This document shows positions 8,627 to 16,435 of a stretch of 64,000 bases of DNA, piece by piece. The notes below the pieces were generated by a model. The model did no database searches and had not been told where the DNA came from. It was given only the letters and a program-made list of their open reading frames with translations. Positions within the stretch are counted from its first letter, which is position 1. Each line of letters begins with the position of its first letter. Both the position numbers and the translations under genes were made by a program. The stretch covers positions 62,001 to 126,000 of the forward strand of contig NZ_NEVM01000005.1 in the NCBI RefSeq assembly GCF_002261225.1, read 5' to 3'. The DNA is from Bordetella genomosp. 10. Lineage in GTDB: Bacteria; Pseudomonadota; Gammaproteobacteria; Burkholderiales; Burkholderiaceae_B.

Positions 8627-10045
8627 TCAGGCCGCGGCCGCCAGCGGGGCCCGCGCCTCGCGCAGCTTGGCCGAGGCGTCGCGCAGGGCGGTGCGCAGGC
8701 CCTCTTCCACCACCGGATGGTAGAAGGGCATTTCCAGCATGGCGTCCACGGTCAGTTGCTGCTGCAAGGCCCAGGCCAGCAGGTGGGCCATGTGCTCGAC
8801 GCCGGGGCCGGCCATTTCGGCGCCCAGGAAGCGGCCGCTGGCGCGGTCGGCGTAGACGTGCAGCCGGCCCTTGTTCTTCAGCATGACGCGCGAACGCCCC
8901 TGGTTGCCGAAGTCCACCTCGCCGCTGACGAAGCAGCCTTCCTGCAGGCGGCCGTAGGGCGTGCCGACCACGCCGATCTGCGGGTCCGAGAACACCACCG
9001 CCATCGGCGCGCGGCGCTGCCCGGGCGCGACCCGCGGGTAGCCGGCCGCGTTCTCGCCGGCGATGCGGCCTTCGTCGGCGGCTTCGTGCAGCAAGGGCAC
9101 GTCGCCGTTCGCATCGCCCGCGATGAAGATGGACGAGGCGCCGGCCTGCATCGTGTGGCGGTCGAACGCCGGCACGCCGGCCGCGTTCAGCTTGAGCGAG
9201 GTGTTCTTCAGGTCCAGGCCGCCCAGGTTGGGACGGCGGCCGGTCGCCACCAGCGCATAGTCGAAGGTCTCGGTGCGCTCGCTGTTGTCCAGCGCCACGT
9301 AGCGGATCTTCACCGCATCGCCGTCGCGCGCCATGTCCAGCACGCGCGCATCGGGATCCAGGTAGAACTCCTCCTGGAAGGCCTTGCGGGCGCTGTCGCG
9401 CACCGCCGGATCCGACAGGCCGCCGAGGCTGCCGCTGACGCCGAACACACGCACCCGCACGCCCAGGCGGGCCAGGGCCTGGCCCAGCTCCAGGCCGATG
9501 ACGCCGGGGCCGAACACGGCCACGCTGCGCGGCAGGTCGTCCCAGTGGAAGACGTCGTCGTTGACGACCACGCGGTCGCCCAGGGCCTTGAACGGCGGCG
9601 GCACGGCGGGCGCCGAGCCGGTGGCGATCACCACGCTGGCCGCTTGGACCTCCGTATGGTCGTCCACGCGCAGCACGGTGTCGGAGACGAAGCGCGCATA
9701 GCCGAGCAGCTTGTCCTGCGCCGGGATGCTTTCCACGCCTTCCACGACGAAACCGACGAAGCGGTCGCGTTCGCGGCGCACGCGGGCCATGACCTCGCGG
9801 CCGTCGACGCGCACCTTGCCGTCGACATGCACGCCGAACGGCGCGCCATGGGCGGCGGCGTGGGCGGCCTCGGCGGCGGCGATCAGCAACTTGGACGGCA
9901 TGCAGCCCACGCGGGCGCAGGTGGTGCCGTATTGGCCGCCTTCGATAAGCAGCGCGCGCTTGCCGGCGGCGACGGCCGCGCGGTAGGCGGCCAATCCGGC
10001 GGTGCCGGCGCCGATCACGGCGACATCGGTGTGCAAGGTCTTCAT
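8627..10045 (-). CDS. Dihydrolipoamide dehydrogenase-like pyridine nucleotide-disulfide oxidoreductase
   Basis: A 472-residue class I flavin disulfide reductase. The FAD-binding GAGTAGLAAYRAA motif is near the N-terminus. The redox-active disulfide is Cys43-x4-Cys48 in TTCARVGCMPSK. The NAD-binding FGPGVIGLELGQAL segment, the FAD motif IFIAGDANGD, and the C-terminal MPFYHPVVEEGL with the His-Glu dyad are all present. There is no lipoyl domain and no adjacent 2-oxoacid dehydrogenase genes. It is the stand-alone variant often annotated lpdA2 or mercuric-reductase-like, and its substrate disulfide is uncertain. It lies downstream, on the same strand, of the peroxiredoxin-glutaredoxin gene, suggesting a thiol-redox role. 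AGGAT precedes the start. Confidence 0.85.
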   Translation of the reverse strand: MKTLHTDVAVIGAGTAGLAAYRAAVAAGKRALLIEGGQYGTTCARVGCMPSKLLIAAAEAAHAAAHGAPFGVHVDGKVRVDGREVMARVRRERDRFVGFVVEGVESIPAQDKLLGYARFVSDTVLRVDDHTEVQAASVVIATGSAPAVPPPFKALGDRVVVNDDVFHWDDLPRSVAVFGPGVIGLELGQALARLGVRVRVFGVSGSLGGLSDPAVRDSARKAFQEEFYLDPDARVLDMARDGDAVKIRYVALDNSERTETFDYALVATGRRPNLGGLDLKNTSLKLNAAGVPAFDRHTMQAGASSIFIAGDANGDVPLLHEAADEGRIAGENAAGYPRVAPGQRRAPMAVVFSDPQIGVVGTPYGRLQEGCFVSGEVDFGNQGRSRVMLKNKGRLHVYADRASGRFLGAEMAGPGVEHMAHLLAWALQQQLTVDAMLEMPFYHPVVEEGLRTALRDASAKLREARAPLAAAA

Positions 10046-10283
10046 GGTTATCCTTTTGGCGTTTTAGCGTGGGGGCGCCCGGCGGCCGGCCACGGCGCGC
10101 ACGGTGCGCACCGGCACGACACGTTGAGGGCCGTGGCGGGCACGCCGGCCGCGACGCGGAACAGCGTCAGTCTTGGCGGGAGAGCGTATGAACCGAGGCC
10201 CGGGGCCGCGCTGGGGCGCCCGCGAGGTCCGGTCGTGGATCCGCGCGGGCGCCGCAGGCCTGGCCTGGGCCTGGGAGCCGCGA

Positions 10284-11021
10284 TCAGGCGGCGATGGCGA
10301 AGTGCGTCTTCAGCTTGTCCAGGCCGCCGATCAGGGCGCCGTTGATGAACACCTGCGGGGCGGTGCCCGCGCCCGACACGGCGCCGATCACGCGACCGCG
10401 CACCTTGTTGTCCAGCGGGATGTCGACGAAGTTGTAGCCCTTGTCCTTCAGGATGGTCTTGGCTTCGACGCAGAAGGGGCAGCCCACCTTGGAGAACACC
10501 ACGACCTGGTCCGGCTTGGCGGCCGTGGGCGCCAGGTAGTTCAGCATCGTGTCGGCGTCCGAGACCTCGAAGGGGTCGCCGTCCTTTTCGGGTTCGATGA
10601 ACATCTTCTCGATCACGCCGTCGCGCACCAGCATGGAATAGCGCCAGCTACGCTTGCCGAAGCCGAGGTTGCGCTTGTCGACCAGCATGCCCATGCCTTC
10701 GGTGAAATCGCCGTTGCCGTCGGGCAGCAGGCTGATGTTCGACGCTTCCTGGTCCTTGGCCCATTCGTTCATCACGAAGGTGTCGTTGACCGACAGGCAG
10801 ACGATGCTATCGACGCCGTTGGCGAAGAAGGCCGGCGCCAGTTCGTTGTAGCGCGGCAGGTGGGTGGACGAGCAGGTGGGGGTGAACGCGCCGGGCAGGG
10901 AGAACACCACCACCGTCTTGTTCTTGAACACGTCGTCGGTGCTTACCTGCTTCCATTCGTTGCCTTCCCGGATGGGGAAAGTGGCGTTGGGAACGCGTTG
11001 GCCTTCACGAGCTTGCAGCAT
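10284..11021 (-). CDS. Peroxiredoxin-glutaredoxin fusion (hybrid Prx5)
   Basis: A 245-residue cytosolic peroxidase that reduces H2O2 and alkyl peroxides with glutathione through its own glutaredoxin domain. Residues 1-160 are Prx5-like, with peroxidatic Cys50 in [16 protein letters not shown]. Residues 170-245 are glutaredoxin, with Cys181-Pro-Phe-Cys184. The start at 11021 is chosen because GGAG ends 8 nt upstream and the resulting length matches the roughly 241-residue Haemophilus PGdx type. Two upstream in-frame ATGs (11039, 11069) lack a ribosome site. A thiol-disulfide oxidoreductase gene follows downstream on the same strand. Confidence 0.94.
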   Translation of the reverse strand: MLQAREGQRVPNATFPIREGNEWKQVSTDDVFKNKTVVVFSLPGAFTPTCSSTHLPRYNELAPAFFANGVDSIVCLSVNDTFVMNEWAKDQEASNISLLPDGNGDFTEGMGMLVDKRNLGFGKRSWRYSMLVRDGVIEKMFIEPEKDGDPFEVSDADTMLNYLAPTAAKPDQVVVFSKVGCPFCVEAKTILKDKGYNFVDIPLDNKVRGRVIGAVSGAGTAPQVFINGALIGGLDKLKTHFAIAA

Positions 11022-11069
11022 AAGAGGATCTCCAGTCATGGGGGTTTGAAATGTCGGCGTTGACGCCAT

Positions 11070-11155
11070 GACTGAATAATAAACAATAGCTATCTAGTTA
11101 TCTAATTTAATTAATTTATTTTATTTATAGATTTTGACAATCATAAATGGGAGAC
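11070..11155 (-). promoter_or_regulatory. AT-rich promoter region of the peroxiredoxin-glutaredoxin gene
   Basis: A strikingly AT-rich block in otherwise GC-rich DNA. Read on the minus strand it contains TTGTCA (-35-like) with TAAATT 16 nt downstream (-10-like). Repeated GATA/CTAT words follow (GATAACTAGATAGCTAT). The latter loosely resemble the ATAG/CTAT half-sites of OxyR operators, which would suit a peroxidase gene. The regulator assignment is weak. Confidence 0.4.
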
Positions 11156-11184
11156 CATAGCTTTTACCCGCCGGGGGAGGAAGG

Positions 11185-11212
11185 AGGTGCCCGGCCGGAG
11201 GCCGGGCACCTT
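11185..11212 (-). terminator. Strong hairpin downstream of copZ
   Basis: A perfect stem of at least 11 bp, GGTGCCCGGCC-GGA-GGCCGGGCACC (11186-11210), lies 77 bp beyond the copZ stop. There is only a pyrimidine-rich tail rather than a true U tract on the minus strand. It probably insulates copZ from the peroxiredoxin promoter. Confidence 0.5.
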
Positions 11213-11287
11213 ATCCGCTTCCCGCCGGATTTTGGGAGCACGGGGTGCATGCAGGACGGGCGCCAACTTGCCGTTGGCTCGAATCCT

Positions 11288-11488
11288 TCAAGCAGGCGTG
11301 GGACTGTAGCCGGCCTCGCGGATAGCGTTTTCGACGATGGTCTTGTCGTCCGTGCCGGTGACGGTGACGCGGTGAGTCGCCACGTCGGCCTGCACGGCGG
11401 TGCCGGGAACCGCCGTGGTGACCGCGCCGGTGATGGTCTTGACGCAATGGCCGCACGTCATATCGGGAACCTGGTACTGCAGGACCAT
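11288..11488 (-). CDS. copZ: Copper chaperone CopZ (heavy-metal-associated domain)
   Basis: A 66-residue soluble HMA-domain protein with the Cu(I)-binding motif Met-Thr-Cys12-Gly-His-Cys15 in VPDMTCGHCVKTI. The ferredoxin-like domain ends EAGYSP. It is expected to bind Cu(I) and hand it to CopA. The start at 11488 has AGGAG 7 nt upstream; the longer open frame runs back through the promoter and is not used. It is divergent from copA-cueR, each with its own CueR-type promoter. Confidence 0.93.
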   Translation of the reverse strand: MVLQYQVPDMTCGHCVKTITGAVTTAVPGTAVQADVATHRVTVTGTDDKTIVENAIREAGYSPTPA

Positions 11489-11549
11489 GATGTTTCTCCT
11501 GTGAAGGTGTTCCGCAAACAAGCCCGGGGACGGGCTCGGGTACGAAACA

Positions 11550-11580
11550 AGCATAGACCTTCCCATTGTAGGAAGGTCAA
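11550..11580 (-). promoter_or_regulatory. CueR-type promoter/operator of copZ
   Basis: On the minus strand TTGACC (plus positions 11575-11580) and TATGCT (11550-11555) are separated by exactly 19 nt, the over-long spacer of MerR-family promoters. Within the spacer lies the dyad ACCTTCC-N7-GGAAGGT (11557-11577 on plus), very close to the E. coli CueR operator. Copper-loaded CueR would unwind it and activate copZ. Confidence 0.9.
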
Positions 11581-11672
11581 GCCATTGCCTTGCGCCCGAA
11601 CGCCCCGGCCGGCGCCCGGGACAGCGCGGCCCCTTGCAATCAACGGCCCCGGCCTCATGCAAAGCAGTAGAC

Positions 11673-11703
11673 TTGACCTTGCCATCATGGGAAGGATGAT
11701 ACT
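11673..11703 (+). promoter_or_regulatory. CueR-type promoter/operator of copA-cueR
   Basis: TTGACC (11673-11678) and GATACT (11698-11703) again have a 19-nt spacer. The operator ACCTTGC-N7-GGAAGGA (11676-11696) is an imperfect version of the copZ dyad, so it may bind CueR more weakly. It drives copA and the overlapping cueR, giving autoregulation. Confidence 0.88.
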
Positions 11704-11733
11704 TGCGTCATCCTTCCTATCCACCCTCCTATC

Positions 11734-14169
11734 ATGAATACCCCCGCCCTCCCCGCCACCGAACTGGATCTCGCCATCGAAGGCATGAGCTGCGCGTCCT
11801 GCGTGCGGCGCGTGGAAAAGGCCCTGGCCTCCGTGCCCGGCGTCAGCGAGGCCAGCGTCAACCTGGCCACCGAGCGCGCGCGGGTCGCCTGGCAAGGCGG
11901 TCTCGCGGATCCGCTGCTGGCGGCCGTCGCCAAGGCCGGCTACGCCGCGCACGTCATCGAGGACCCCGGCCGCCAGGCCGAGCAGTTGAACGCGCAACGC
12001 GAGGCCGAGGCGCTGCGCCTGCAGCGGCGCTTCTGGCTGGCGCTGGCGCTCGCCCTGCCCGTCTTCCTGCTGGAAATGGGCGGCCACGTCTTTCCGCCCC
12101 TGCATGACTGGATCCACGTCCACATCGGCATGCAGCGCAGTTGGCTGCTACAGGCGCTGCTGACGACGGTATTGCTGGCCGGTCCGGGCCGCGACTTCTT
12201 CCTGCTGGGCCTGCCGGCATTGTGGCGGCGCGCGCCCGACATGAACTCCCTGGTCGCCCTCGGCGCGGGCAGCGCCTGGGGCTATTCCATGGTGGCGACC
12301 CTGCTGCCCGGCGCGCTGCCCGCCGGCACCGGCGCCGTCTACTTCGAGGCCGCCGCCGTCATCGTCACCCTCATCCTGCTGGGCCGCATGCTGGAGGCGC
12401 GCGCCAAGGGACGCACCGGCGCGGCCATCGCCCGCCTGGCCGCCTTGCAGCCCCGCACCGCGCGCGTGCTGCGGGGCGACGCCGCGACGGACCTGCCCAT
12501 CGCCGAGGTGCGCGCCGGCGACCGGGTGCTGGTGCGCCCCGGCGAAAAAATCCCGGTGGACGGCGAAGTGGTCGACGGCGGCTCCTACGTCGACGAATCG
12601 ATGATCACCGGCGAGCCGGTGCCGGTGGAAAAGGCGCGCGGCGCCGCCGTCACCGGCGGCACGCTCAACACGACCGGCGCGCTGACGGTGCGCGTCACCC
12701 ATACCGGCGCCGACACCGCGCTCGCGCGCATCGCGCAACTGGTCGAACAGGCCCAGGGCGCGCGCCTGCCCATCCAGGCGCTGGTGGACCGCGTGACGTA
12801 TTACTTCGTGCCCGCCATCCTGCTCGCCGCCCTGCTCGCCTTCGCGGCCTGGCTGGCCTGGGGCCCCGCGCCCTCGCTGCCCCTGGCCCTGGTGCACGCG
12901 GTGGCCGTGCTGATCGTGGCCTGCCCCTGCGCCATGGGCCTGGCCACGCCCATGTCCATCATGGTCGGCACGGGGCGCGCGGCCGAACTGGGCGTGCTGT
13001 TCCGTCAGGGCACGGCGCTGCAAACCCTGCGCGACGTGGACGTGGTGGCCTTCGACAAGACCGGCACCCTGACGGTCGGCAAGCCCGCGCTGACGGATAT
13101 GCAGCTTGCCGAAGGGCTTGCGCGCGACGACGTGCTGGCGTGGACGGCCGCGGTGCAGTCCGCGTCCGAGCATCCCATCGCCGTGGCCGTCCTGGCGGCG
13201 GCGCGCGAAGCCGGCATCGCGCCGCCCCCCGTGCAGGACTTCGAGGCGCTGACCGGCGCCGGCGTGCGCGGCACGGTGCAGGGACGCAGGCTGGTGCTGG
13301 GATCCGCCGCGCTGATGCGCCAGGAAGGCGTGGACATCGCCGCCTTCGGCGCCACCGCCGAGACCTGGGCCAATGCCGGCAAGACCCCCATCCACGTGGC
13401 CATCGACGGCCACGCGGCGGCGCTGATGGCGGTCTCCGATCCGGTCAAGCCCGGCGCGGCCGCGGCCGTCGCGGCCCTGCACGCGGCGGGCGTGCGCACC
13501 GCGATGATCACCGGCGACGACCGCCGCACCGCGCAGGCGGTGGCGCGGGAGCTGGGCATCGACGAAGTCCATGCGGAGACCTTGCCGGCCGACAAGCAGC
13601 GAGTGATCGCGCGCTTGCAGGGGCTGGCTGGCGCGGGTCCGGACGGGACAACCGCGATGACCGCAACGCCCGCAACGATTCCGGGGGCGGCAGCGGCAAC
13701 GACCTCGGCGGCGGCAACAACGACAGCAACGGCGGCCACGGCAACCCCGGCGGCCACGAGCCAGGCCTCGCCTGAAACCCACGGCAAGCGCCCCGTCGTC
13801 GCCTTCGTCGGCGACGGCATCAACGACGCTCCGGCCCTGGCCGCGGCGGACGTCGGCATCGCCATCGGCACCGGCACGGACGTGGCCCTGGACGCCGCCG
13901 ACGTGGTGCTGATGTCGGGCGACCCGCAAGGCGTGCCGCGCGCGATCGGCGTCAGCCACGCGACCCTGGTGAACATCCGCCAGAACCTTTTCTGGGCCTT
14001 CGCCTACAACGTGGCCTTGATCCCGCTGGCCGCGGGCGTGTTGCAGCCGCTGGGCGGCCCCACGCTGTCGCCGATCTTCGCGGCGGCGGCCATGGCCTTG
14101 TCCAGCGTCTTCGTGGTGGGCAATGCCCTGAGACTGAAGCGCTACGGCGCCGGAGGGACCCACGCATGA
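11734..14169 (+). CDS. copA: Copper-translocating P1B-1-type ATPase CopA
   Basis: An 811-residue inner-membrane Cu(I) exporter. A single N-terminal HMA domain has Gly-Met-Ser-Cys20-Ala-Ser-Cys23. The transmembrane metal site is Cys397-Pro-Cys399, the actuator has TGEP, the phosphorylated residue is Asp441 in DKTGTLT, the nucleotide domain has the SEHP motif, and the hinge is GDGIND (693-698). The last helix carries the P1B-1 pattern [15 protein letters not shown]. Oddity: about 50 Thr/Ala-rich residues (roughly 633-683) are inserted just before the GDGIND segment, where other CopA proteins have a short turn. cueR overlaps the stop (ATGA). Confidence 0.96.
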   Translation: MNTPALPATELDLAIEGMSCASCVRRVEKALASVPGVSEASVNLATERARVAWQGGLADPLLAAVAKAGYAAHVIEDPGRQAEQLNAQREAEALRLQRRFWLALALALPVFLLEMGGHVFPPLHDWIHVHIGMQRSWLLQALLTTVLLAGPGRDFFLLGLPALWRRAPDMNSLVALGAGSAWGYSMVATLLPGALPAGTGAVYFEAAAVIVTLILLGRMLEARAKGRTGAAIARLAALQPRTARVLRGDAATDLPIAEVRAGDRVLVRPGEKIPVDGEVVDGGSYVDESMITGEPVPVEKARGAAVTGGTLNTTGALTVRVTHTGADTALARIAQLVEQAQGARLPIQALVDRVTYYFVPAILLAALLAFAAWLAWGPAPSLPLALVHAVAVLIVACPCAMGLATPMSIMVGTGRAAELGVLFRQGTALQTLRDVDVVAFDKTGTLTVGKPALTDMQLAEGLARDDVLAWTAAVQSASEHPIAVAVLAAAREAGIAPPPVQDFEALTGAGVRGTVQGRRLVLGSAALMRQEGVDIAAFGATAETWANAGKTPIHVAIDGHAAALMAVSDPVKPGAAAAVAALHAAGVRTAMITGDDRRTAQAVARELGIDEVHAETLPADKQRVIARLQGLAGAGPDGTTAMTATPATIPGAAAATTSAAATTTATAATATPAATSQASPETHGKRPVVAFVGDGINDAPALAAADVGIAIGTGTDVALDAADVVLMSGDPQGVPRAIGVSHATLVNIRQNLFWAFAYNVALIPLAAGVLQPLGGPTLSPIFAAAAMALSSVFVVGNALRLKRYGAGGTHA

Positions 14170-14555
14170 ATATCGGACAAGCCGCGGCGGCGACGGGCAT
14201 CAGCGCGAAGATGATCCGCTACTACGAAAGCATAGGCTTGATCGACGCCGCCGGCCGCACGGAAGCGGGCTATCGCGTCTATACCGACCACGACCTGCAC
14301 ACGCTGCGCTTCATCCGGCGCGCGCGCGACCTGGGCTTCAGCGTCGACGTCATGCGCGATCTGCTGGCCTTGTGGCGCGATCGCGACCGCGCCAGCGCCG
14401 ACGTCAAACGTATCGCGCTGGCCCACGTGGCCGAGCTGGAGCGCAAGGCGGCGGCGCTGCGCCAGATGGCCGACACCCTGCAGCACCTGGCCGCCCATTG
14501 CCATGGCGACCAGCGGCCGGATTGCCCCATCATCGACGAACTGGGCGCCCCCTGA
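14166..14555 (+). CDS. cueR: Copper-responsive MerR-family regulator CueR
   Basis: A 129-residue MerR-family activator. The N-terminal winged helix reads [25 protein letters not shown] and is followed by a dimerisation helix. The Cu(I)/Ag(I) ligands are Cys112 and Cys120 in the loop [12 protein letters not shown], the same positions as in E. coli CueR. The start overlaps the copA stop, so CueR is produced from the copA promoter it activates. It should also act on the copZ promoter. Confidence 0.95.
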   Translation: MNIGQAAAATGISAKMIRYYESIGLIDAAGRTEAGYRVYTDHDLHTLRFIRRARDLGFSVDVMRDLLALWRDRDRASADVKRIALAHVAELERKAAALRQMADTLQHLAAHCHGDQRPDCPIIDELGAP

Positions 14556-14757
14556 CCCATCCCATCGACGCACCGGGCGCGCCCCGGTCGTCATCGGCGA
14601 TATCGGCGAATCCGGCGCCCTGAGAAAGATCCGAGCGCGGCTCGGATTCTTCGCGCAGACGGCCGGGCCGCCGCTGCCTATGCTCCGCGAACGGGCTATT
14701 CCTTACTTCCTGTTCCCGCCCGTTCGCCATCGGTCGCTGACCGATCAAGGAGCTCCA

Positions 14758-15174
14758 TTGAAACGCGCGCACCTGTTCTCCCTTTCCTTCGCCGGCATGC
14801 TGGCGCTGGCCGGCGCCAACGCCTGGGCGGCCCCCGACTCGCTGAGCGTGCACGTCCTGGACCAGAACACGGGCCAGCCGGCCGTCGGCGTCCACGTCGA
14901 CCTGGAACGGAAAATCGACCACCGCTGGCGCGGCCTGGGAACCGGGGTGACGGACCGGGACGGCCGCATCAAGGCGCTTTTCCCGGCCGGCGAGCCCTTC
15001 GTCGACGGCGAATACCGCGTCGTCTTCCATACCGGGGACTACCACGGCAAGGCCAAGGCAGCGGCCTTCTTCCCGGAGATCGTCGTCCCCTTCATGGTCG
15101 AGGACGCCAATCAGCGCTATCACATCCCCCTGCTGCTGAGCCGCTACGGCTATACCGTCTATCGCGGCCGCTGA
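14758..15174 (+). CDS. uraH: Periplasmic 5-hydroxyisourate hydrolase (transthyretin-like)
   Basis: A 138-residue transthyretin-like protein that hydrolyses 5-hydroxyisourate to OHCU after urate oxidation. A signal peptide (about 1-24, ending NAWA) indicates periplasmic location, as in the Salmonella homologue. Active-site motifs are visible: His32 in SVHVLDQNTG, Arg in TDRDGRIKAL and the late His in RYHIPLLLSRYGYTVYRG. The start is TTG at 14758 with AAGGAG 5 nt upstream; the next ATG falls inside the signal peptide. Oddity: the C-terminus is YRGR rather than the family's YRGS. No urate oxidase, OHCU decarboxylase or allantoinase is adjacent. Confidence 0.9.
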   Translation: MKRAHLFSLSFAGMLALAGANAWAAPDSLSVHVLDQNTGQPAVGVHVDLERKIDHRWRGLGTGVTDRDGRIKALFPAGEPFVDGEYRVVFHTGDYHGKAKAAAFFPEIVVPFMVEDANQRYHIPLLLSRYGYTVYRGR

Positions 15175-15226
15175 AGCGGCGGGCGTGGCGCGCGCAATAG
15201 CGCCATCGCGCCGCCGGACCTCGCCA

Positions 15227-15820
15227 TCACGCCACCGGGCCGGTCCATTCCGTGACGAAGTCCCGGAAATCCGGGCGCTGCACGGGAGGCACCGCGCAGC
15301 CGGGCGTGCCGATGGCCAGGTAGCCGAGGAAGCGGTAGTCCAGCGGATCGAAACCCAGCGCCAACTGGACTTCTTCCACGTACGTGCCCACGCCCGTGCT
15401 CCAGAAGGCGCCGTAGCCCATCATGTGCACGGCGTTCAGGATGTTCATGACCGACGCGCCCGTCGCCAGCATCTGCTCGTGCTCCGGGATCTTGCCGTGG
15501 TCTATCTTCTGCGCCACCGCGATGAACAGCGGCACGGCGGCCATCCATTCGCGCACCGACTTCTCCTTTTCGGGCGTCATGCGCGGATCGCCGCTGCGCT
15601 TGACCGCGCCCAGGGCCAGGTCCGCCAGCTTGGCGATGTTCTCGCCGCGGATGACGGCGTAGCGCCACGGACGCAGCGAGCCATGGTCCGGCGCCGACAT
15701 GCCGGCCTGCAGGATCTGGGCCATTTCTTCCGGCGACGGCGCGGGGGCGCGCAGGAACTTGGTCGAACGGCGGGAATTCAGCGCGTGCAAGGGAGTGGAG
15801 ATCGTTTCAGGGGAGTTCAT
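15227..15820 (-). CDS. YdjA-like NAD(P)H nitroreductase
   Basis: A 197-residue single-domain FMN-dependent nitroreductase. The N-terminal RRSTKF FMN-binding Arg/Ser pattern and the helix AQILQAGMSAPDHGSLRPWRY match E. coli YdjA closely. The C-terminus contains GFDPLDYRFLGYLAIG. It should reduce nitroaromatics or quinone-like compounds as a dimer; the physiological substrate is unknown. The ATG at 15820 begins MNSPETISTPLHALNSRRS, while the longer frame would run into cadR-flanking DNA. It lies 103 bp downstream of cadR on the same strand, and co-transcription is possible. Confidence 0.9.
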   Translation of the reverse strand: MNSPETISTPLHALNSRRSTKFLRAPAPSPEEMAQILQAGMSAPDHGSLRPWRYAVIRGENIAKLADLALGAVKRSGDPRMTPEKEKSVREWMAAVPLFIAVAQKIDHGKIPEHEQMLATGASVMNILNAVHMMGYGAFWSTGVGTYVEEVQLALGFDPLDYRFLGYLAIGTPGCAVPPVQRPDFRDFVTEWTGPVA

Positions 15821-15923
15821 GCTTCGGAATTTCTCTCGGAATGGATGAATGGGGCGTCGCTGCGAGCCTCCGCGCGCGCGGCGCCGTCCGTGACGACGCC
15901 GCGGCGGCCATGCCGCCTCGGAT

Positions 15924-16358
15924 TCAACCCAGGTGGGTATGGCGCTCGGGACGCTCCTCGACCTGCATTTCGGCCAGGCCATGCAGAATGCCGCAGTTCT
16001 CGGCGTGCGGCCGGGCCGAAAGACATCGCCGGCGCAACTCCCCCAACTGCGCCTTCAATTGCGTCAGTTCGGCGATGCGCTCGTCGACGTGGGCGATGTG
16101 GGCGTCGAAGATATCGTTGATGGGGCCGCAGTCGGCCGCGTGGCTGTCGGCCAGGTGCAGGATGGCGCGGATTTCTTCCTGCGTCATGTCCAGCGCGCGG
16201 CAGTTGCGGATGAGGCGCAGCCGGTCGGCGTGCTGCGGCCCGTAGCTGCGGTAGTTGTTGCCGGCCCGCCCGGGCGCGGGTAGCAGGCCTTCCTTCTCGT
16301 AATAGCGCACGGTTTCCACCGTGGTGCCGGCGGCCTTGGCCAACTCGCCGATTTTCAT
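15924..16358 (-). CDS. cadR: Cd(II)/Pb(II)-responsive MerR-family regulator
   Basis: A 144-residue MerR-family regulator. The DNA-binding domain ([25 protein letters not shown]) precedes a dimer helix. The CadR/PbrR metal cysteines are present: Cys77 in ADCGPI, and Cys112 and Cys122 in [13 protein letters not shown]. The tail contains His residues (RHTHLG), as in Pseudomonas CadR. GGAGG precedes the ATG at 16358. It is divergent from cadA, and the 21-bp dyad at 16401-16421 matches known CadR/PbrR operators. Confidence 0.93.
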   Translation of the reverse strand: MKIGELAKAAGTTVETVRYYEKEGLLPAPGRAGNNYRSYGPQHADRLRLIRNCRALDMTQEEIRAILHLADSHAADCGPINDIFDAHIAHVDERIAELTQLKAQLGELRRRCLSARPHAENCGILHGLAEMQVEERPERHTHLG

Positions 16359-16397
16359 GTTCCAGCCTCCGCGAAAGGCGCGTTGCCGGGGCAACGC

Positions 16398-16429
16398 TTG
16401 ACCCTATAGTAACCCCAGGGTGTGGAATA
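16398..16429 (+). promoter_or_regulatory. CadR/PbrR-type promoter of cadA
   Basis: TTGACC (16398-16403) is followed by the 21-bp operator ACCCTATAGTAACCCCAGGGT minus its last base's neighbour, spanning 16401-16421. A -10-like TGGAAT lies at 16423-16428 with a 19-nt spacer. The outer ACCCT/AGGGT arms and ATAG core agree with Pb and Cd operators of the MerR family. The -10 ends only 7 bp before the cadA ATG, so the transcript should start almost on the start codon. Confidence 0.88.
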
Positions 16430-16435
16430 AGGCCC

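Noticed and set aside
11022..11069. ATG at 11069 or 11039 as start of the peroxiredoxin-glutaredoxin gene
   Set aside because: Neither has a ribosome site, whereas GGAG stands 8 nt before the ATG at 11021, giving the family's usual length.
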